Assembly: GCF_000004825.1 (NCBI RefSeq)
Contig: NW_008805070.1
Span: forward strand, 1,240,001 to 1,304,000
DNA from: Heterostelium album PN500
Lineage: Eukaryota; Evosea; Eumycetozoa; Acytosteliales; Acytosteliaceae
DNA: 64,000 bases
Direction of reading: 5' to 3'
Under the pieces are notes generated by a model. The model ran no database searches, was not told the DNA's origin, and saw only the letters and a list, made by a program, of their open reading frames with translations. This document shows, piece after piece, positions 49,094 through 60,885 of this stretch; position 1 is the stretch's first letter, and every line of letters starts with the position of its first letter. Position numbers and translations under genes: made by a program.

Positions 49094-49186
49094 TGGGCTT
49101 TAGTCTTTCGTGAGTACTCTTGACATGGATCTGGCAGTTTGCGAAAGACAACGACCCGTATTCTCCAACCATATTTATGCATTGGT
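49094..49186. repeat. Inverted repeat, right arm
   Basis: Reverse complement of 47951-48048. The sequence ACCATCCTGACTTTGG just before it (49081-49096) also occurs in direct orientation at 48268-48283 inside the LINE relic, pointing to nested rearranged copies. Confidence 0.8.
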
Positions 49187-49295
49187 CCGATTTTTTTGTG
49201 TGTTTTTATTTTTATAAGTGTAATTCTCGTAAGAAATAAAAAGAGTCAAAGGAAATAAATCATTGATAATTATTGAATTGTCAATCAGAATTAAT

Positions 49296-50856
49296 TTACA
49301 ACCAATTAAAAATGAATTTATTAATATTTGAATAATGAACTATTGAACCAATTTGTTTCTGTTCATTGTGTGCTTCCATAATTAAATATTCGGTTGTCAA
49401 TCTTCTGAATTGATAGTGAGTTCCCAAGTTTTTAATAATAATCGTTTGAATGGTTTGTGGTATTGTTTGGATAGGATTTGGATGTAAGTACAATGTAGAG
49501 ATGTAAATCGTTCGAACAGAGGTGGGAATCACATCGATTGGTACATTTTGATAGTAGGTATCAAAGTCAATTGATTCAACTGAAGCTGGTATCGATCGGT
49601 CGGTCAGTGGATGTGCATAGTGAGCGCTTAGTATCAGCTTATTGAGTTGGTTGCAACCTTTGGCAAATAGCTGTTCACAAGTGACAAAGAGATCGCCATT
49701 GAAACTCTCGGGAATCTTGAAACTTCGGATATTCGGTGGTAGCACTAGCTGACGAGCATCCGTTATCTCTAGGCACTCTAAATGATGTAATCTTAGATCC
49801 TCCAGATACAGTAACTCCTGTAAGATAGCTTTACTCTTTAGTCTGAGTGTGCCCCATGGAATTACAAGAGTCTCAAGCTTTGATGGAAACAAGCCATGCA
49901 CCAACTCAACGGTATCGCTACTGTAGTCCAACTTGAGTGTTAGGTGTCGAACACACTCTGGAATATCGCCAACCTTGAGTGTGTAGTTTGATAGATAGAG
50001 AACCATTGAGGTGATCGTTGTTGTAGATTTAAAGTAATTTAACCATCTTGAATGAATGACTACACTGCTCAGCTGTGGTGGCAATGGCAAAGATTCGTTG
50101 ATTTCCATCTCGGTGGACGACAGTTTAAGCTCCAGTAGCTTGGGTGGTAATGCAACGGGATTGTTTGTCAAGTAACGACCAGATATCTCGAGGTATGTCA
50201 ATGATTGCGGTAAGCAATCTGGTTGTACTTGTGGGCTCCCCAGTGAAACATAATAGAGCCGCTCCAACTCCTCTGGCAACAGCTTCATATTCACGTTGAA
50301 CGATCCAATCTTCAAAGTCTTTATACAATTTGGGAATCGTTGAAAATTTAGTTCGACATTGTTGGTCAACAATAACTTTGTAACATTTGATTTCTTTAGC
50401 TTCTCAATAAAAGACTCTTCTAATCTACATAGGTTTGCTTTCTTTTCGAATCTAATATAATCGATAGTTTGATCTATATCGACATTATCGATATCGATTT
50501 CATCTTTTTGATTATTAAATTTTAATTAGAATTGGTTTTTGTTTACAGAGTGTTTCATACAGATTTAATATCTACCTACCTGTTAGATTTAATGTTGTTT
50601 TACCGGATATTGATTTTAAGGCTTGTTCTATAAATGAACGTAAGTAGAATTCGTTAAAACTATGCTTATTCAGATGAAATGAATCATCGTAATCAAAATT
50701 GAACAATAGATATTTATCTCTTCTACTAAACAAACTCTTACAGGTCAAACTAAAACAAATCCTATCTAAATTATTATCAAGTTGATTGATTATTTTTAAT
50801 AATAAAAAATTACACAAATTTACAAATTTATTTTTATTATTTTTATTTGGTAACAT
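49296..50856 (-). CDS. F-box-like / FNIP-LRR-type protein
   Basis: Two exons, 50580-50856 and 49296-50503, join in phase 1 to 494 residues. F-box-like start: FLLLKIINQLDNNLDRICFS and LTCKSLFSRRDKYL (about residues 17-50). The remainder is FNIP-like repeats, e.g. CLPQSLTYLEISGRYLTNNP, ALPPKLLELKLSS and SIPASVESIDFDTYYQNVPI. Intron position (after about residue 92) corresponds to that of the FNIP genes at 37458 and 55073. The likely role is as an SCF receptor. Intact. Confidence 0.82.
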
Positions 50857-51801
50857 TTTATTTTATTGAAATTTCAAGGTAGATAAAAAAGTGATTTAAG
50901 ATATTTATACTGTTCATTTTTTTTGTTACAGATGACATTGAAATTACTTGTTTCTATCTTCTGGAACACCAAGATTTAAAAAATCTTTATCACCCTAAAC
51001 AGGAAAGGAAAGTCAAAAAAAACAAAAATATTTTTTTTAAACAAAAAAAAAAAATTAAAATTATTAAAAACTGGATCTTTTGAAATGAAAAATTTATTAT
51101 TATATATATTAATGTTAATTAAATCATAGAATCTGTAGAATCCGTATTAATGGTTGTGAAAGACAATATAGCGCAGTTGCAGGTTCTAGCTAGGGTAGAG
51201 ATCATGAAAAAGTTAAATTCGATGTAATGTCCATCGATATTAGTGGTGCAACCTTAATTGATTGTTATTATGGAAAGATGAAACTCACTGGAATGCAATT
51301 GATCAAGTATACAAATATCAATGACGCCGAAACAATCAAACAACTAAATACTTTTACATTGGTTTGGTATTATAAGAAAACTCTTTTAATGATGATTAAA
51401 TAGGTATACGGATCTTATCTAACTTTTATTATAATAGCCAAATGATGATAATAATTACTTCTCAAAACCAGAGAACAGACCAAACCCATCTCAGCTTGGT
51501 GTTTAAAGAATAATTTAAATTCAATCTTATTCTTTTTATTTTGTTCACTTACAAATAATATTTCAAACAAATAAAGTTTCCAATTTACTTTCTTGGATAC
51601 CACTTTGTTATCATTAATATTAGTAAAGAATTTCTGGTGCCTTTTTTTTTTTAATTCTTCATTTTAGTTTTTTACTTGCCAAACTTGCCTGAGGGATATG
51701 ACCTGAGAAATTATTTTTTTTTTAAAATCTTTTGACTAGGTTTTTTAAATTAATCTCATAATATTATTTTATTTTATTTTATTTTTATTTTTATTTTTTG
51801 G
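50857..51801. other. Intergenic with possible gene remnants
   Basis: AT-rich. A 58-codon frame on plus (51227-51403, MSIDISGATLIDCYYGKMKL...) and, on minus, an acceptor followed by GDKDFLNLGVPEDRNK-stop (about 50961-51010) look coding-like but lack partner exons. They may be debris of lost genes. Confidence 0.35.
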
Positions 51802-51850
51802 TGAGGGAATGAGGGAATGAGGGAATGAGGGAATGAGGGAATGAGGGAAT
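51802..51850 (-). repeat. ATTCCCTC minisatellite, six units
   Basis: Same 8 bp unit as at 5879-5903, inverted and with twice as many copies. It sits at the equivalent place near the outer end of the right duplication arm. Confidence 0.85.
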
Positions 51851-51933
51851 ATCTTCAAAAAATATATTGTAAAACAATCAGTATTCTTAGTTATCATTAA
51901 CATTGTGTTTGAAATATCTTACATATTAATTTT

Positions 51934-54897
51934 ATGTCAAAAGTTAAGCAATTTTTAAAAAAGACATTTTGTGCTTTAAACCAAGATGATTTCAATCAAG
52001 AAAATGAATTCTCATTGATTTCTTCTTTTATAAAGGTATTATACTGGATTTTCGAGATAGTTTTTTTATGATTAAATGCAGAATATTAACATTGTAATAT
52101 ATGTATATTTAAATAGGTACTACTCAGTGATAATGATATTACGAATGATATCAATCAGTTTGATGATGTTAAACAATGTATATCAGAATATTTCAGCCAA
52201 ATTAAAACTGATAAGACATCAATCAATCAAACATTTATCTCTAACGCACTGAATTCACCACTTTTCAACGATTTCTATTGCATCAGTTACTTACTTTCAT
52301 TCTGTGAGCAACCTGATGTTCTGGATGTATATCTGTATATCTTTTTCAAGAGCATAGAGATCGAAAATTCAATCAACTCCATTCGACGTTTTTCATTGTT
52401 AAACATATCACTCGATATTGAATCTTATTTTTTTAAGAGTATCGAGGATGAACACAACAACAAAAATAGTATTTCAAATCTGTCAATTCAAAACAAGACA
52501 CTATTATTATGGTATATACTGAATGTCAATGCTAGTTTACTCGAACAAATATATAAAAACGATAAATACATATTCCGGTAAGTTACTTACTTTCTATTGA
52601 CAACAGTAGTGTTATAAACTAACTTAATATTCATTCAAGTATGTTGGTTAACGACGATGATTCACAATCAAATGAATTTCTTACATTCTTTAATATTTTG
52701 ATTCATGTTGGATGGCTCAATCCTCAGGAGAAAGTCAAAGAAGAACACCAACACTACTTGAAGAAAAGTAAAAGTCAAACAAAGTGCTCTAATAGATTTG
52801 TTTTTATCGAGCAGTTCAAACAAGAAGATACTAGTTGGTTCATTGTTTAAAATGAATTCATACTTTATCAGAGATGTTAATGTCGATTCTATTGTTCAAC
52901 GATTGGAAACATCAGAGTTTGGAGAGATGATGATTCGTCAATTTCCATTACACGTTGGAATAAGGAATTTGGAATCATTGCTTATTTTCGACATCTACAG
53001 AGTAAGAGCCATTGAAATGCCCTCCAATCTTTTTCATCATATTTTGGAATATATCAAATCGAATGATGTGGATATTAGAAGATTATTGTCAGGGAAACTC
53101 TACATTAATCACTCTGGCAGTTCATTGTCCAAGATGTTGTTGTATTTTTATCAACGAGTTAAAGAACCAGCTATATTTAGAGTATTGGTTAAATCACTCA
53201 TTCTCATGGAATCATTAGATCGCGAATTCATTCAAAGTGTTCTTACACCGTTCAAACTAGAGTTTCTTCAATTTTCGAATAGCTATGTCCGAGAATTTGT
53301 ATATCTTTTTCCCTATCGAATGAAATTCCTCAGAATGGTTTCAGGATTCTTTACAGACCATAAACATTTGCAGACGATCTTTCAAACCAGATTTTGTCGT
53401 ACTTTCAAATTTTGTAAATCTGCTCTCTCTTTGCCATGTACAACTACAACCAGCTTGATATTGGACAACAATATCAAAATTGTGCATGCTAAGGAAATTG
53501 GTTCGATGAAATTTCTCATAGAAATCGAGAGTATTGACAATATCGTTATATTTTTAGAGTTGTTGTATTCTAAATTCGCCATAGATTTTGTTATTTGCGA
53601 TCCATTCGCTTCATTTGGCTTCAAATTGTTTGATAGGATACACAATCACGATCCAACTTTAATCAACAAAATATTCAAAAAGATAAATCACCAAATAGTT
53701 TTCAACATCATAGTATATCAAAGATCTTTTTCATATATCAATCGATTCTTTCCAGATAATCAGAAATCACCAGTTCAACAATGTTATTTAGATTGCAATA
53801 CCACCAAACCCACACCAACTTTAAATTATATGGTTCTAAAGCATATCATTTCAATGTTACTCTTTGATAAATACTTGGATACGAAATCTAAGGTTCAGCT
53901 TTCAATGGTTTCCAAAATTTTCTTCAACTGTTGTTCTTCTCTCTTTACCAATATTCCAAACGTGACCATCCGAATTTCAAGCAGACTCGAATATATTGGT
54001 TCACAGTTTTGCTTATTCAAGAAACCACCTCCTCACTTGGATGACACTGAACTTAAATATATTCCCTATGCTTTCAAAACGGAATGTCTTGACAATCTAG
54101 AATCATATAGACATTTTGGATTTGGATGTTCTATTCCTGAAACATCGATCTTTATGAATTTGAAATTCCTTAAATTCAAAAGATCGGTACACGGAACAAA
54201 TACTCATTTTCAAAGAATGTTGGATGCCACTAACAAAGATCAATTGGTTTCGGTGGAATTTATTTCAAATGTAAGCACAATGTTGGTGAGTGAAGAAATG
54301 TCATCTCTTTTGGAGCTCAGAAAATCCAGTCCCAATGTCAACATCTCAGCATCTGTTTCAACAACTTCTATCGCCATAGACAATCCTGATCAACACTCTC
54401 TGATCACATCTTGTTTTTTTAATTCAGAACCCCCCAAGAACATAATTCTTTCCAATCTTAGAAAGATAGAAGTCAGTGAATACTTTACATTAACTAGATG
54501 TAATAATTTTGACTGTATGACACATATCTTTCAGACTTCGCCGAAACTAAGATCGATCAAACTCGATCAAACTCTAAATCTCGAGTTCTTCATTGGATTC
54601 ATTAATCTGAATCCAAACATATGGAAATTGACTATCCAATATCGTATTATTGTGAGTGATGATAACAAGATTGAACCCATTTCATTAATAACCCAGTTAA
54701 ATCAAGTTTTCGATATATTAAATCAAGAAAAAGGACAACAAATTAAAATAGTAAAATTAATTTACAATGGATTCAATGGAAATGATATCTATATTCCAAT
54801 GTTAAATCAATCACTTTTATCAGACAACTTGGTTAATATTGGAAAGTTTCGACCTATGAATGATAAACTTTATAAATTCAAAAGAATAACAGATTAA
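51934..54897 (+). pseudogene. F-box-like family gene, frameshifted (right duplication arm)
   Basis: Three exons: 51934-52035, 52117-52577, 52640-54897, mirror image of 2797-5785 with the same intron positions and sizes. Exons 1 and 2 are open, unlike in the left copy, where exon 1 is shifted. In exon 3 two A are missing from the A-run near 52767 (GAAGAAAAGTAAAAG versus GAAGAAAAAAGTAAAAG). The product then stops at 52850, while a 699-codon frame continues from 52798. In total ~985 residues would be encoded, with an F-box-like segment (LSMVSKIFFNCCSSL) and leucine-rich C-terminus. Each copy is intact exactly where the other is broken. Confidence 0.75.
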
Positions 54898-55072
54898 TAA
54901 TAATAAAATTATTAAAAAATTTTATTTTAATTAATATTAATTTGGACATACAAAATTCATCATCTTTATAAATATTTTACAAATGAAATAAATTTTTAAA
55001 AAAAATGAGTTAAAAAAAAAATCTAAAAACTGATTAGTTTCTCCTTTTATTTTTTTTTTGAAATCTCCACAA

Positions 55073-56812
55073 ATGAAAGATAATAATAATAAAAATAATA
55101 TATTTATAAATCTATCATATCCTTTACTATCAAAGATATTAGGAAGTTTGACAAATCATTTGGATCAGCTTTGTTTTAGTTTAGTATGTAAGAGATGGTA
55201 TGATAATAGAGATCAATACTTTACATTTCAACCAGTGTTTGTAAATCGTCAGATTCATCAAGAAATAGGAAATGACGATCAAATAAGAGACTATTTCACG
55301 TCAAAGTGTTATTTAAACTCTTATAAACATCTATATAGAAAATCAATTGATTTCTCAAAGAAATCTTTATATCAATTAGAAGTTTATAATGATGGTATGT
55401 GAAAAATGATAATAATCATCTTCAATGATAACTATTTTATTAATTAAACCAATTATATTGTAATAATAATAATAGTTAATAAGAGTTTAGATGATGTAGA
55501 TATAACAGAGGTAGTTGGATCATTGATCTTTAAAAGAGTAGCCAATAAGATTGTCGATCAGTCTTTTACAACTAGATTGATGAAATCGAATGTAGAATCA
55601 ATTGAATTCATTGGATGCAGAGATATAGAGTTTCAAATCGATCGAATGCCCGAATCAATTAAACTACTACGATTGTGTGGTCAAGATTTGAAGATACTAC
55701 CGGAATCGTTGGAATCACTTATGATTAGTGCATCCGATCATCTAAAGATAGACTTGACAAGTTACAAGTCACTCACGTTTTTGGGTGTTGAAGACCCACG
55801 AATGAAAACAACTCAGCCTATTAAACTACCACCAAATCTACGTAGCTTGGAATGCCATTCTCGAGAGGTACAGTTTGACTTTGGTGCTAGCAGTGATGAT
55901 GTAGTAGCTACTACATCATTGCCAGAGAGTCTCTACAAGATAAAGATAAGACCAAATATGATAAGACAGTTTAAACATTCAAATGTTACCAAGATTGTAT
56001 TGTTTATCAACGCCAATGACGTAGAGATAAGTAGAAGTAACCAACAACCACTCTTTAGTTGCGACGATTTCCCAGAGGAACTGGAACGATTAAGTTTATA
56101 TGTAAATGATATATCAATAACTAAAGAGATGTTACCGAGACACATCAAACAACTAAAGATATTCGGTGAGAATACGATCGAGTTGGATGCATTCACCTTG
56201 ATGGATAGAGTGGAACGTATTTACATGTTGGACATTCACAATGAAAAGACATTACCAACACTACCTGCGACTCTCAAAAAGTTTGTTATTCCCTCAAACT
56301 TTGACAGTGGTGTCATTGGACAAGATGTAAAACTACCACTTGGACTGGAGTATCTCGATCTAGGAACGTCGTATGACCAACCATTGATTGCAGGCTCGAT
56401 ACCAGATACCGTAAACCATTTCAGATTCAGCCAGGTTTACAATCAAAAGCTGTTGGTTGGATCATTGCCCAGCTCATTAGAGACACTCAATTTCTTTATG
56501 TACAGTCGAAAGATTTCAGAAGGAACCATTCCAAGGTCAGTTAGATCGGTTTGCACAACAAAGTCATTCTACAGAAAGAACTCAATACAATCATTGCCTG
56601 ATAGCGTCACTTCAATTGAGATTGCATTGGATTTGGATAACTATGATATTAGAAGAATCGACTCTACTCATTATCTAGTGATTGGAACAGATTCCGAAGG
56701 TCTTTGTCAATATGGAATCCTGGATCACACATCACTCGATAAACTTGTTCGTTGCTCAAAAGAAGAGGATGTTCAAGCAAGAGTATTAAGAGAGTTGTCG
56801 TTGAATAGATAA
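55073..56812 (+). CDS. F-box-like / FNIP-repeat protein
   Basis: Two exons, 55073-55394 and 55476-56812, join in phase 1 to 552 residues. I start at the first ATG (55073); no in-frame ATG precedes it. F-box-like segment: LSYPLLSKILGSLTNHLDQL then CFSLVCKRWYDNRDQY (about residues 14-49). FNIP-like repeats follow, e.g. GSIPDTVNHFRFSQVYNQKL and GSLPSSLETLNFFM. The C-terminus is Glu/Arg-rich and helical. Closest in plan to the genes at 37458 and 49296. It looks intact and transcribed away from the duplication arm. Confidence 0.83.
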
Positions 56813-56849
56813 ATAATTAGCAGTGCGCTATTTGTTGTTTAACATTTAA

Positions 56850-57640
56850 CCCTCGAAGGAGCAAAATTTTTAGTTTTATATATAAAAAAAAAGTAAAAAA
56901 CACTGTTTTTGATATTTGACTTGAATAAAATAGACTTCATATTTGAAATCTACATGAGATTTGGAATAAAATGATATTAAATAGAAAAAGTTATTATTTT
57001 CTCTTACGGTTTATCATTTTTGTGTAATTGTCAAATTTCAGCCAGAACCAGGCTTATTACAGCTATAGGTTCTATTTGCTCCTAATTGTTTTACAAACTC
57101 TAATTTGAAATCATATAGGTAGTATAGACCTTATTGTGTTGAATTGAGTTGGAATGAGTTGGAATGGTTGATTTTTTGTTTGCGTGGAGGTGAAGTTTCC
57201 AAGCATTGATAATGGAGCATTCAAATAGATACCAGAAAATAGAGAGATATCAACGACGGGAATGATGTAAGAAGCCAAATTCTTTTACTAATTTATCATT
57301 ATTATCTACAAAACCCATATTCAATCTGTATTGGACCATAACTTTGGGTAGTTTGATTGATTCGATTGTGGAGGACTGTCTGTGAGAGGCTTTTATCTTC
57401 TGGGACCGAGTGGATAGGTAATTTGATTCTTGGATTGAATCGTACTTGGATGATAAAAATATAACATCTTTAGTATCTCATATGCGCAAAAGGAATATAT
57501 TGGTATTATTTTGATCCTCTTGATTTTGAATGATTGTAGTGAGAGATCTGGTCATACTTTTTCTGTAATTTGTCTTTTACAAGTGTGTATGGAATCGACA
57601 CTCTATTTATATTCATAGTACCAGTCAAGTATACTTGATA
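56850..57640 (-). mobile_element. piggyBac-type DNA transposon relic
   Basis: On the minus strand, degraded transposase text can be read in two frames. About 57636-57500 gives YLTGTMNINRVSIPYTL (family TGTxRxNRKxxP). About 57500-57110 gives DTKDVIFLSSKY, KLPKVMVQYRLNMGFVDNND (family KPxxVxDYNxxMGGVDxxDQ), HHSRR with TGA where Trp is expected, then FWYLFECSIINAWKL (family LLDxxxxNAW). At 56846 the sequence TTAACCCTCGAAGGAGC shows a TTAA target followed by CCCT, as expected of a piggyBac terminus. The N-terminal half and other end are missing. Inactive. Confidence 0.75.
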
Positions 57641-57659
57641 TTTGAAATAATTTTGGTAA

Positions 57660-57739
57660 TTTTCACTTTTTTTTGAACATTATAATACCCAAAAAACTAC
57701 AGAAAACTAATACTAATTTTTAAAAATAAAAAGTGAAAA
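57660..57739. mobile_element. Short palindromic (MITE-like) element, copy 2
   Basis: Ends TTTCACTTTTTTTT and AAAAAGTGAAAA with the core AAAAAACTAC and ACTAATTTTTAAAAA, as at 10548-10604. The remaining spacer to 58032 is AT-rich promoter DNA. Confidence 0.45.
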
Positions 57740-58032
57740 AGCCTCAATAAAAATTAAAATATCTTTTTTAATAATAATATTATTGACTTTTCTATTATTT
57801 ATTTGTTTGTTTTTTACTTCTATAAGGAACATTATTTATTAAATGTATCATAATGTGAACTGTCAATCATTTGTTTATTTTTTTTATAAGATAGGTGATA
57901 ATTTATATTCCTCACTAATCATAATTCTCTCTTCATAGTTATAGTTGTACAGATAGAAGGAATCCATACACACAAATATCTTCAAGAGCTGGTACACACT
58001 GAACCAAATAACGAGTCTCCTACACTCTTGTC

Positions 58033-59354
58033 ATGGCAAATACAGGCGTATTTGGAGGCCATGATACTTCTACTCATTTGAAGAGATCAAATCAAGGCAG
58101 TGATGGCACTGTTCAAAAGAAACAAAGAGGTGATCATCAAGCAATACCGATGACTCAGCAACTGTACTCTTCCTCCTCCTCCTCTTCCTATTCAAATCAA
58201 GAGCATGCACACACTGAACCATATATCGACTCTCTTGCGATCTCCTCACCAACAAATCAGTCTCTACCCTACTATCCAGAGTCAGAATCTGATCCCATTC
58301 TAGAACAGGAAGTGCTTGATGCAGTCAACAGGATCAGAGGTTGGTCCAACAAAATAGATTATTTGAGACAAGTATGACTTCAATTGTATTGCAGAGGAAA
58401 TATATCACTAACATCCTCATCTATATCCAGGTAGGATATGTTCCCGATGGAGGAGTTGAACTTGGACCCATCAATCATAATACTTTTATAGCAAGAAGAC
58501 AAAAGGATGGAGTGAGATCTGAGTTCAAGTCGAGGATATGGTTTAGAGATGGAAGGGCATGGATCTATGAAGTACCCTCAATGGCGCATTCATGCACTGT
58601 CAATGCGATCACGGATATCATTCGGTATCAAACATTCCCAAACCAACATTTGTTGCACACCGGAGGAGCTGCGACATTGATCCTCCAACCAGGACATTCA
58701 AATGCTGAGCCAGACCAATCTTTGCGACCTCTTCGACCCAAAGTCCCCAACAATCATTCGGCAGATGGTCATGGAAATCCTTACCCAACATTGGTCATCG
58801 AAGCAGCCAAGTCTCAATCACTTCCAGTGTTACATCAAAAGTGCCTCGACTATTTCATGGATCGTGTTGCTGCTGTGCTTCCTGCTCCTGGTGTCCCTGC
58901 GGTGGCTGCAATACCAAGCACAATCAGGATCGTTATTGGTGTCAAGATCTATCCCAGAAACAATGGAGACTTTGCGATGCTTGTTTCGTACTATCAGAAT
59001 GGTGCAGCAGCAAATCCTGTCAGGATCATCTCTTGTGGGACGACACATTTGGATGTCACCAATACAATCCAAAGACACTTGCCTCCCATATCTCCACCTG
59101 GATATGCTGCTCCTCAAGGCTATGAAGGTGTCATGCCTCCAGTTGGGCCTCCTCCACCTGTAGCCAATCCAGCCAATCCCCTCAACCTTCAAAATCCTTG
59201 TAATGCACTTGGTCTTCCACTTTACCAACTCCAGATACCAACTGTTGAACTGTTCAATGGAGCACCACCTTTGCCACCAGGTGTCATTATTCCTCCATTC
59301 TACGCTGTAGACCTGCATTCCATCCAACAAATTGCCAACGAAAATCTCCCGTGA
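58033..59354 (+). CDS. Putative PD-(D/E)XK nuclease-fold protein (Uma2/Crinkler-like)
   Basis: Two exons, 58033-58371 and 58395-59354, join in phase 0 across a 23 bp intron (GTATGA...TTGCAG) to 432 residues; the intron is very short and the model there is tentative. Residues ~45-60 are poly-Ser. The core has a pattern like restriction-nuclease-fold proteins: AHSCTVNAITDII, GGAATLIL, EPDQSLRP (Asp220), then PTLVIEAAKSQS (Glu249, Lys252) with LHQKCLDYF and a following beta strand. The C-terminal ~110 residues are Pro-rich. Codons are clearly more C- and G-rich than in neighbours, suggesting a different history, perhaps horizontal transfer or mobility. Function is inferred from fold pattern only. 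Confidence 0.6.
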
Positions 59355-59985
59355 TGAAGCATCCAACTCTCGCAGAGCACTTTGATCCTCTAGTCTCCAA
59401 CAACAATCCAATAAAGACAATGTATATATTCCTCATCCAAACCATCCCTCCAATTCTATCTCTCATCTCAATACAATCACTCTCCATTCTCACCTCCAAT
59501 TGTGATTGATCACAATGATTCAATGATTGTTTATTATCAGACTTAAAGGTGAGATGATTCAAATTCTTTTATTGATTAGTGTTGGAATAGTACGACAGGT
59601 GAGAGTTCAATAACAGAATTAGTTCTATTGCTTTTTTGTTTTTAAAAAAAATAATCGAAATATTAATATATAACTATAAATCAGATAAAGAAACATAGTT
59701 TAGCTTTGTTTCATTTTTATTTTTGTTTTCGTTTTAGTTTTTGTTTTAGTTTTTGTTAATTAAAATAAATATTATAATTAGAGAAAATAAAATAATAATC
59801 TATATACTTTCTTTTTTTTTAAAAGTTTGTTCAATTAGTTTTAGTATAATATTTTATAGAAATAGAATAGAATACACTTGTAACAAACAAAGAAAGGGAT
59901 AGATAACATCATTATTATTATTGTTGATCTTTAGTGATTTAGAATATAATATAATATTATTTATATATATTTATTCAGGTAAGGT
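59355..59985. other. Intergenic
   Basis: C-rich 3' region of the preceding gene to about 59510, then AT-rich promoter-like DNA. No gene seen. Confidence 0.6.
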
Positions 59986-60759
59986 ATGTATAACAACAGC
60001 AACAACAATAGTCAATCAACAATGAATACAGCACAACAACCACAACAACAACAAGTATCGTCTGGGTCACCTACCAACATAATGGATCCGAATGCAATGG
60101 CAGCCTACTGGGCAAATCTACACCAACAACAAATGCAACAACAGATGACCATTCAGCAACAACAACAACAACAACAACAAACGCAGCAACAACAACAGAT
60201 GAACATTCCACAACAACAACAAACGCAACAACAAATACAACAACTACAAATGAATAATATACAGCAACAACAAATGGATCCGAATTACTTTTATCAATAT
60301 TACTATATGCAGAATACACCTTATTACCAACATTTTTATAATCAATCGAATAATACAAATGTTACTTTACCTACAACAACCACGACAACTACAACAACAG
60401 GACAACAACAACTACAACTACAACAACCAATGTTTAACAATAACTTTGATAATCAACAACAAATTATGCAACAAATGAATAGTTTACATCTGCTGCAGCA
60501 ACAACAACAACAACAGCAACCACAACAACCACTATCACAGCAACAACAACCAATAAAAATTTCAATGGTACCGAATAAAACGAATACGATCGTTCCTCCA
60601 CCGGTATTCAAACCCAAGTCGAAAAATACCGATAGCGTAGCAGTAGGTGGCACCAACTCGAGCTCGGCAACACCAAATACAGCGGTGGGAGAGTACAGCA
60701 AGCACAACAGGGCTAGCCAGACAGTTGAGATCACTGCAAACTTTCGCTTGCGGGGTTGA
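59986..60759 (+). CDS. Gln/Asn-rich low-complexity protein (maybe truncated)
   Basis: 257 codons, over a third Gln, with Asn, Thr and Tyr patches (YYYMQNTPYYQHFYNQ), i.e. prion-like composition. Only the last ~60 residues are of normal complexity (PPPVFKPKSKNTDSVAV), and no domain follows. The frame ends 18 bp before the tRNA-Ala gene. In amoebae such Q-rich text is often the N-terminus of a larger protein, so this may be a fragment cut off by a rearrangement next to the tRNA and LINE. ATTCAG directly before the ATG could be a leader-intron acceptor. Confidence 0.5.
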   Translation: MYNNSNNNSQSTMNTAQQPQQQQVSSGSPTNIMDPNAMAAYWANLHQQQMQQQMTIQQQQQQQQQTQQQQQMNIPQQQQTQQQIQQLQMNNIQQQQMDPNYFYQYYYMQNTPYYQHFYNQSNNTNVTLPTTTTTTTTTGQQQLQLQQPMFNNNFDNQQQIMQQMNSLHLLQQQQQQQQPQQPLSQQQQPIKISMVPNKTNTIVPPPVFKPKSKNTDSVAVGGTNSSSATPNTAVGEYSKHNRASQTVEITANFRLRG

Positions 60760-60776
60760 AGTTATAAAATAACTTT

Positions 60777-60849
60777 TGGACTAGAAGGGTATCGATCCCT
60801 TTACCTCTCGCATGCTAAGCGAGCGCTCTACCATCTGAGCTACAAGCCC
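60777..60849 (-). tRNA. tRNA-Ala (AGC)
   Basis: A full cloverleaf can be drawn: acceptor GGGCTTG/CTAGTCC with the alanine identity pair G3-T70 and one T-T mismatch, discriminator A, D arm GCTCAGATGGTAGAGC, anticodon arm CTCGC-TTAGCAT-GCGAG with anticodon AGC, and T arm AAGGG-ATCGATA-CCCTT. No intron. Confidence 0.93.
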
Positions 60850-60852
60850 TTT

Positions 60853-60885
60853 GATGAAGGCTGTTGTGCCGATGGTGCGGTATGG
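60853..60885 (-). promoter_or_regulatory. Upstream motif of tRNA-Ala, interrupted by LINE
   Basis: GATGAAG (60853-60859) and GATGGTGCGGTATGG (60871-60885) lie 4 and 22 bp from the tRNA 5' end. With CATAA after the LINE (62224-62228) they rebuild the complement of the 20-mer upstream of tRNA-Cys. Confidence 0.6.

Noticed and set aside
58830-59420. 196-codon minus-strand frame
   Set aside because: Shadow of the nuclease-fold gene; Trp/Arg/Cys-rich with no recognisable motif.
60071-60734. Minus-strand poly-Val/poly-Cys frames
   Set aside because: Complement of CAA repeats in the Q-rich ORF.
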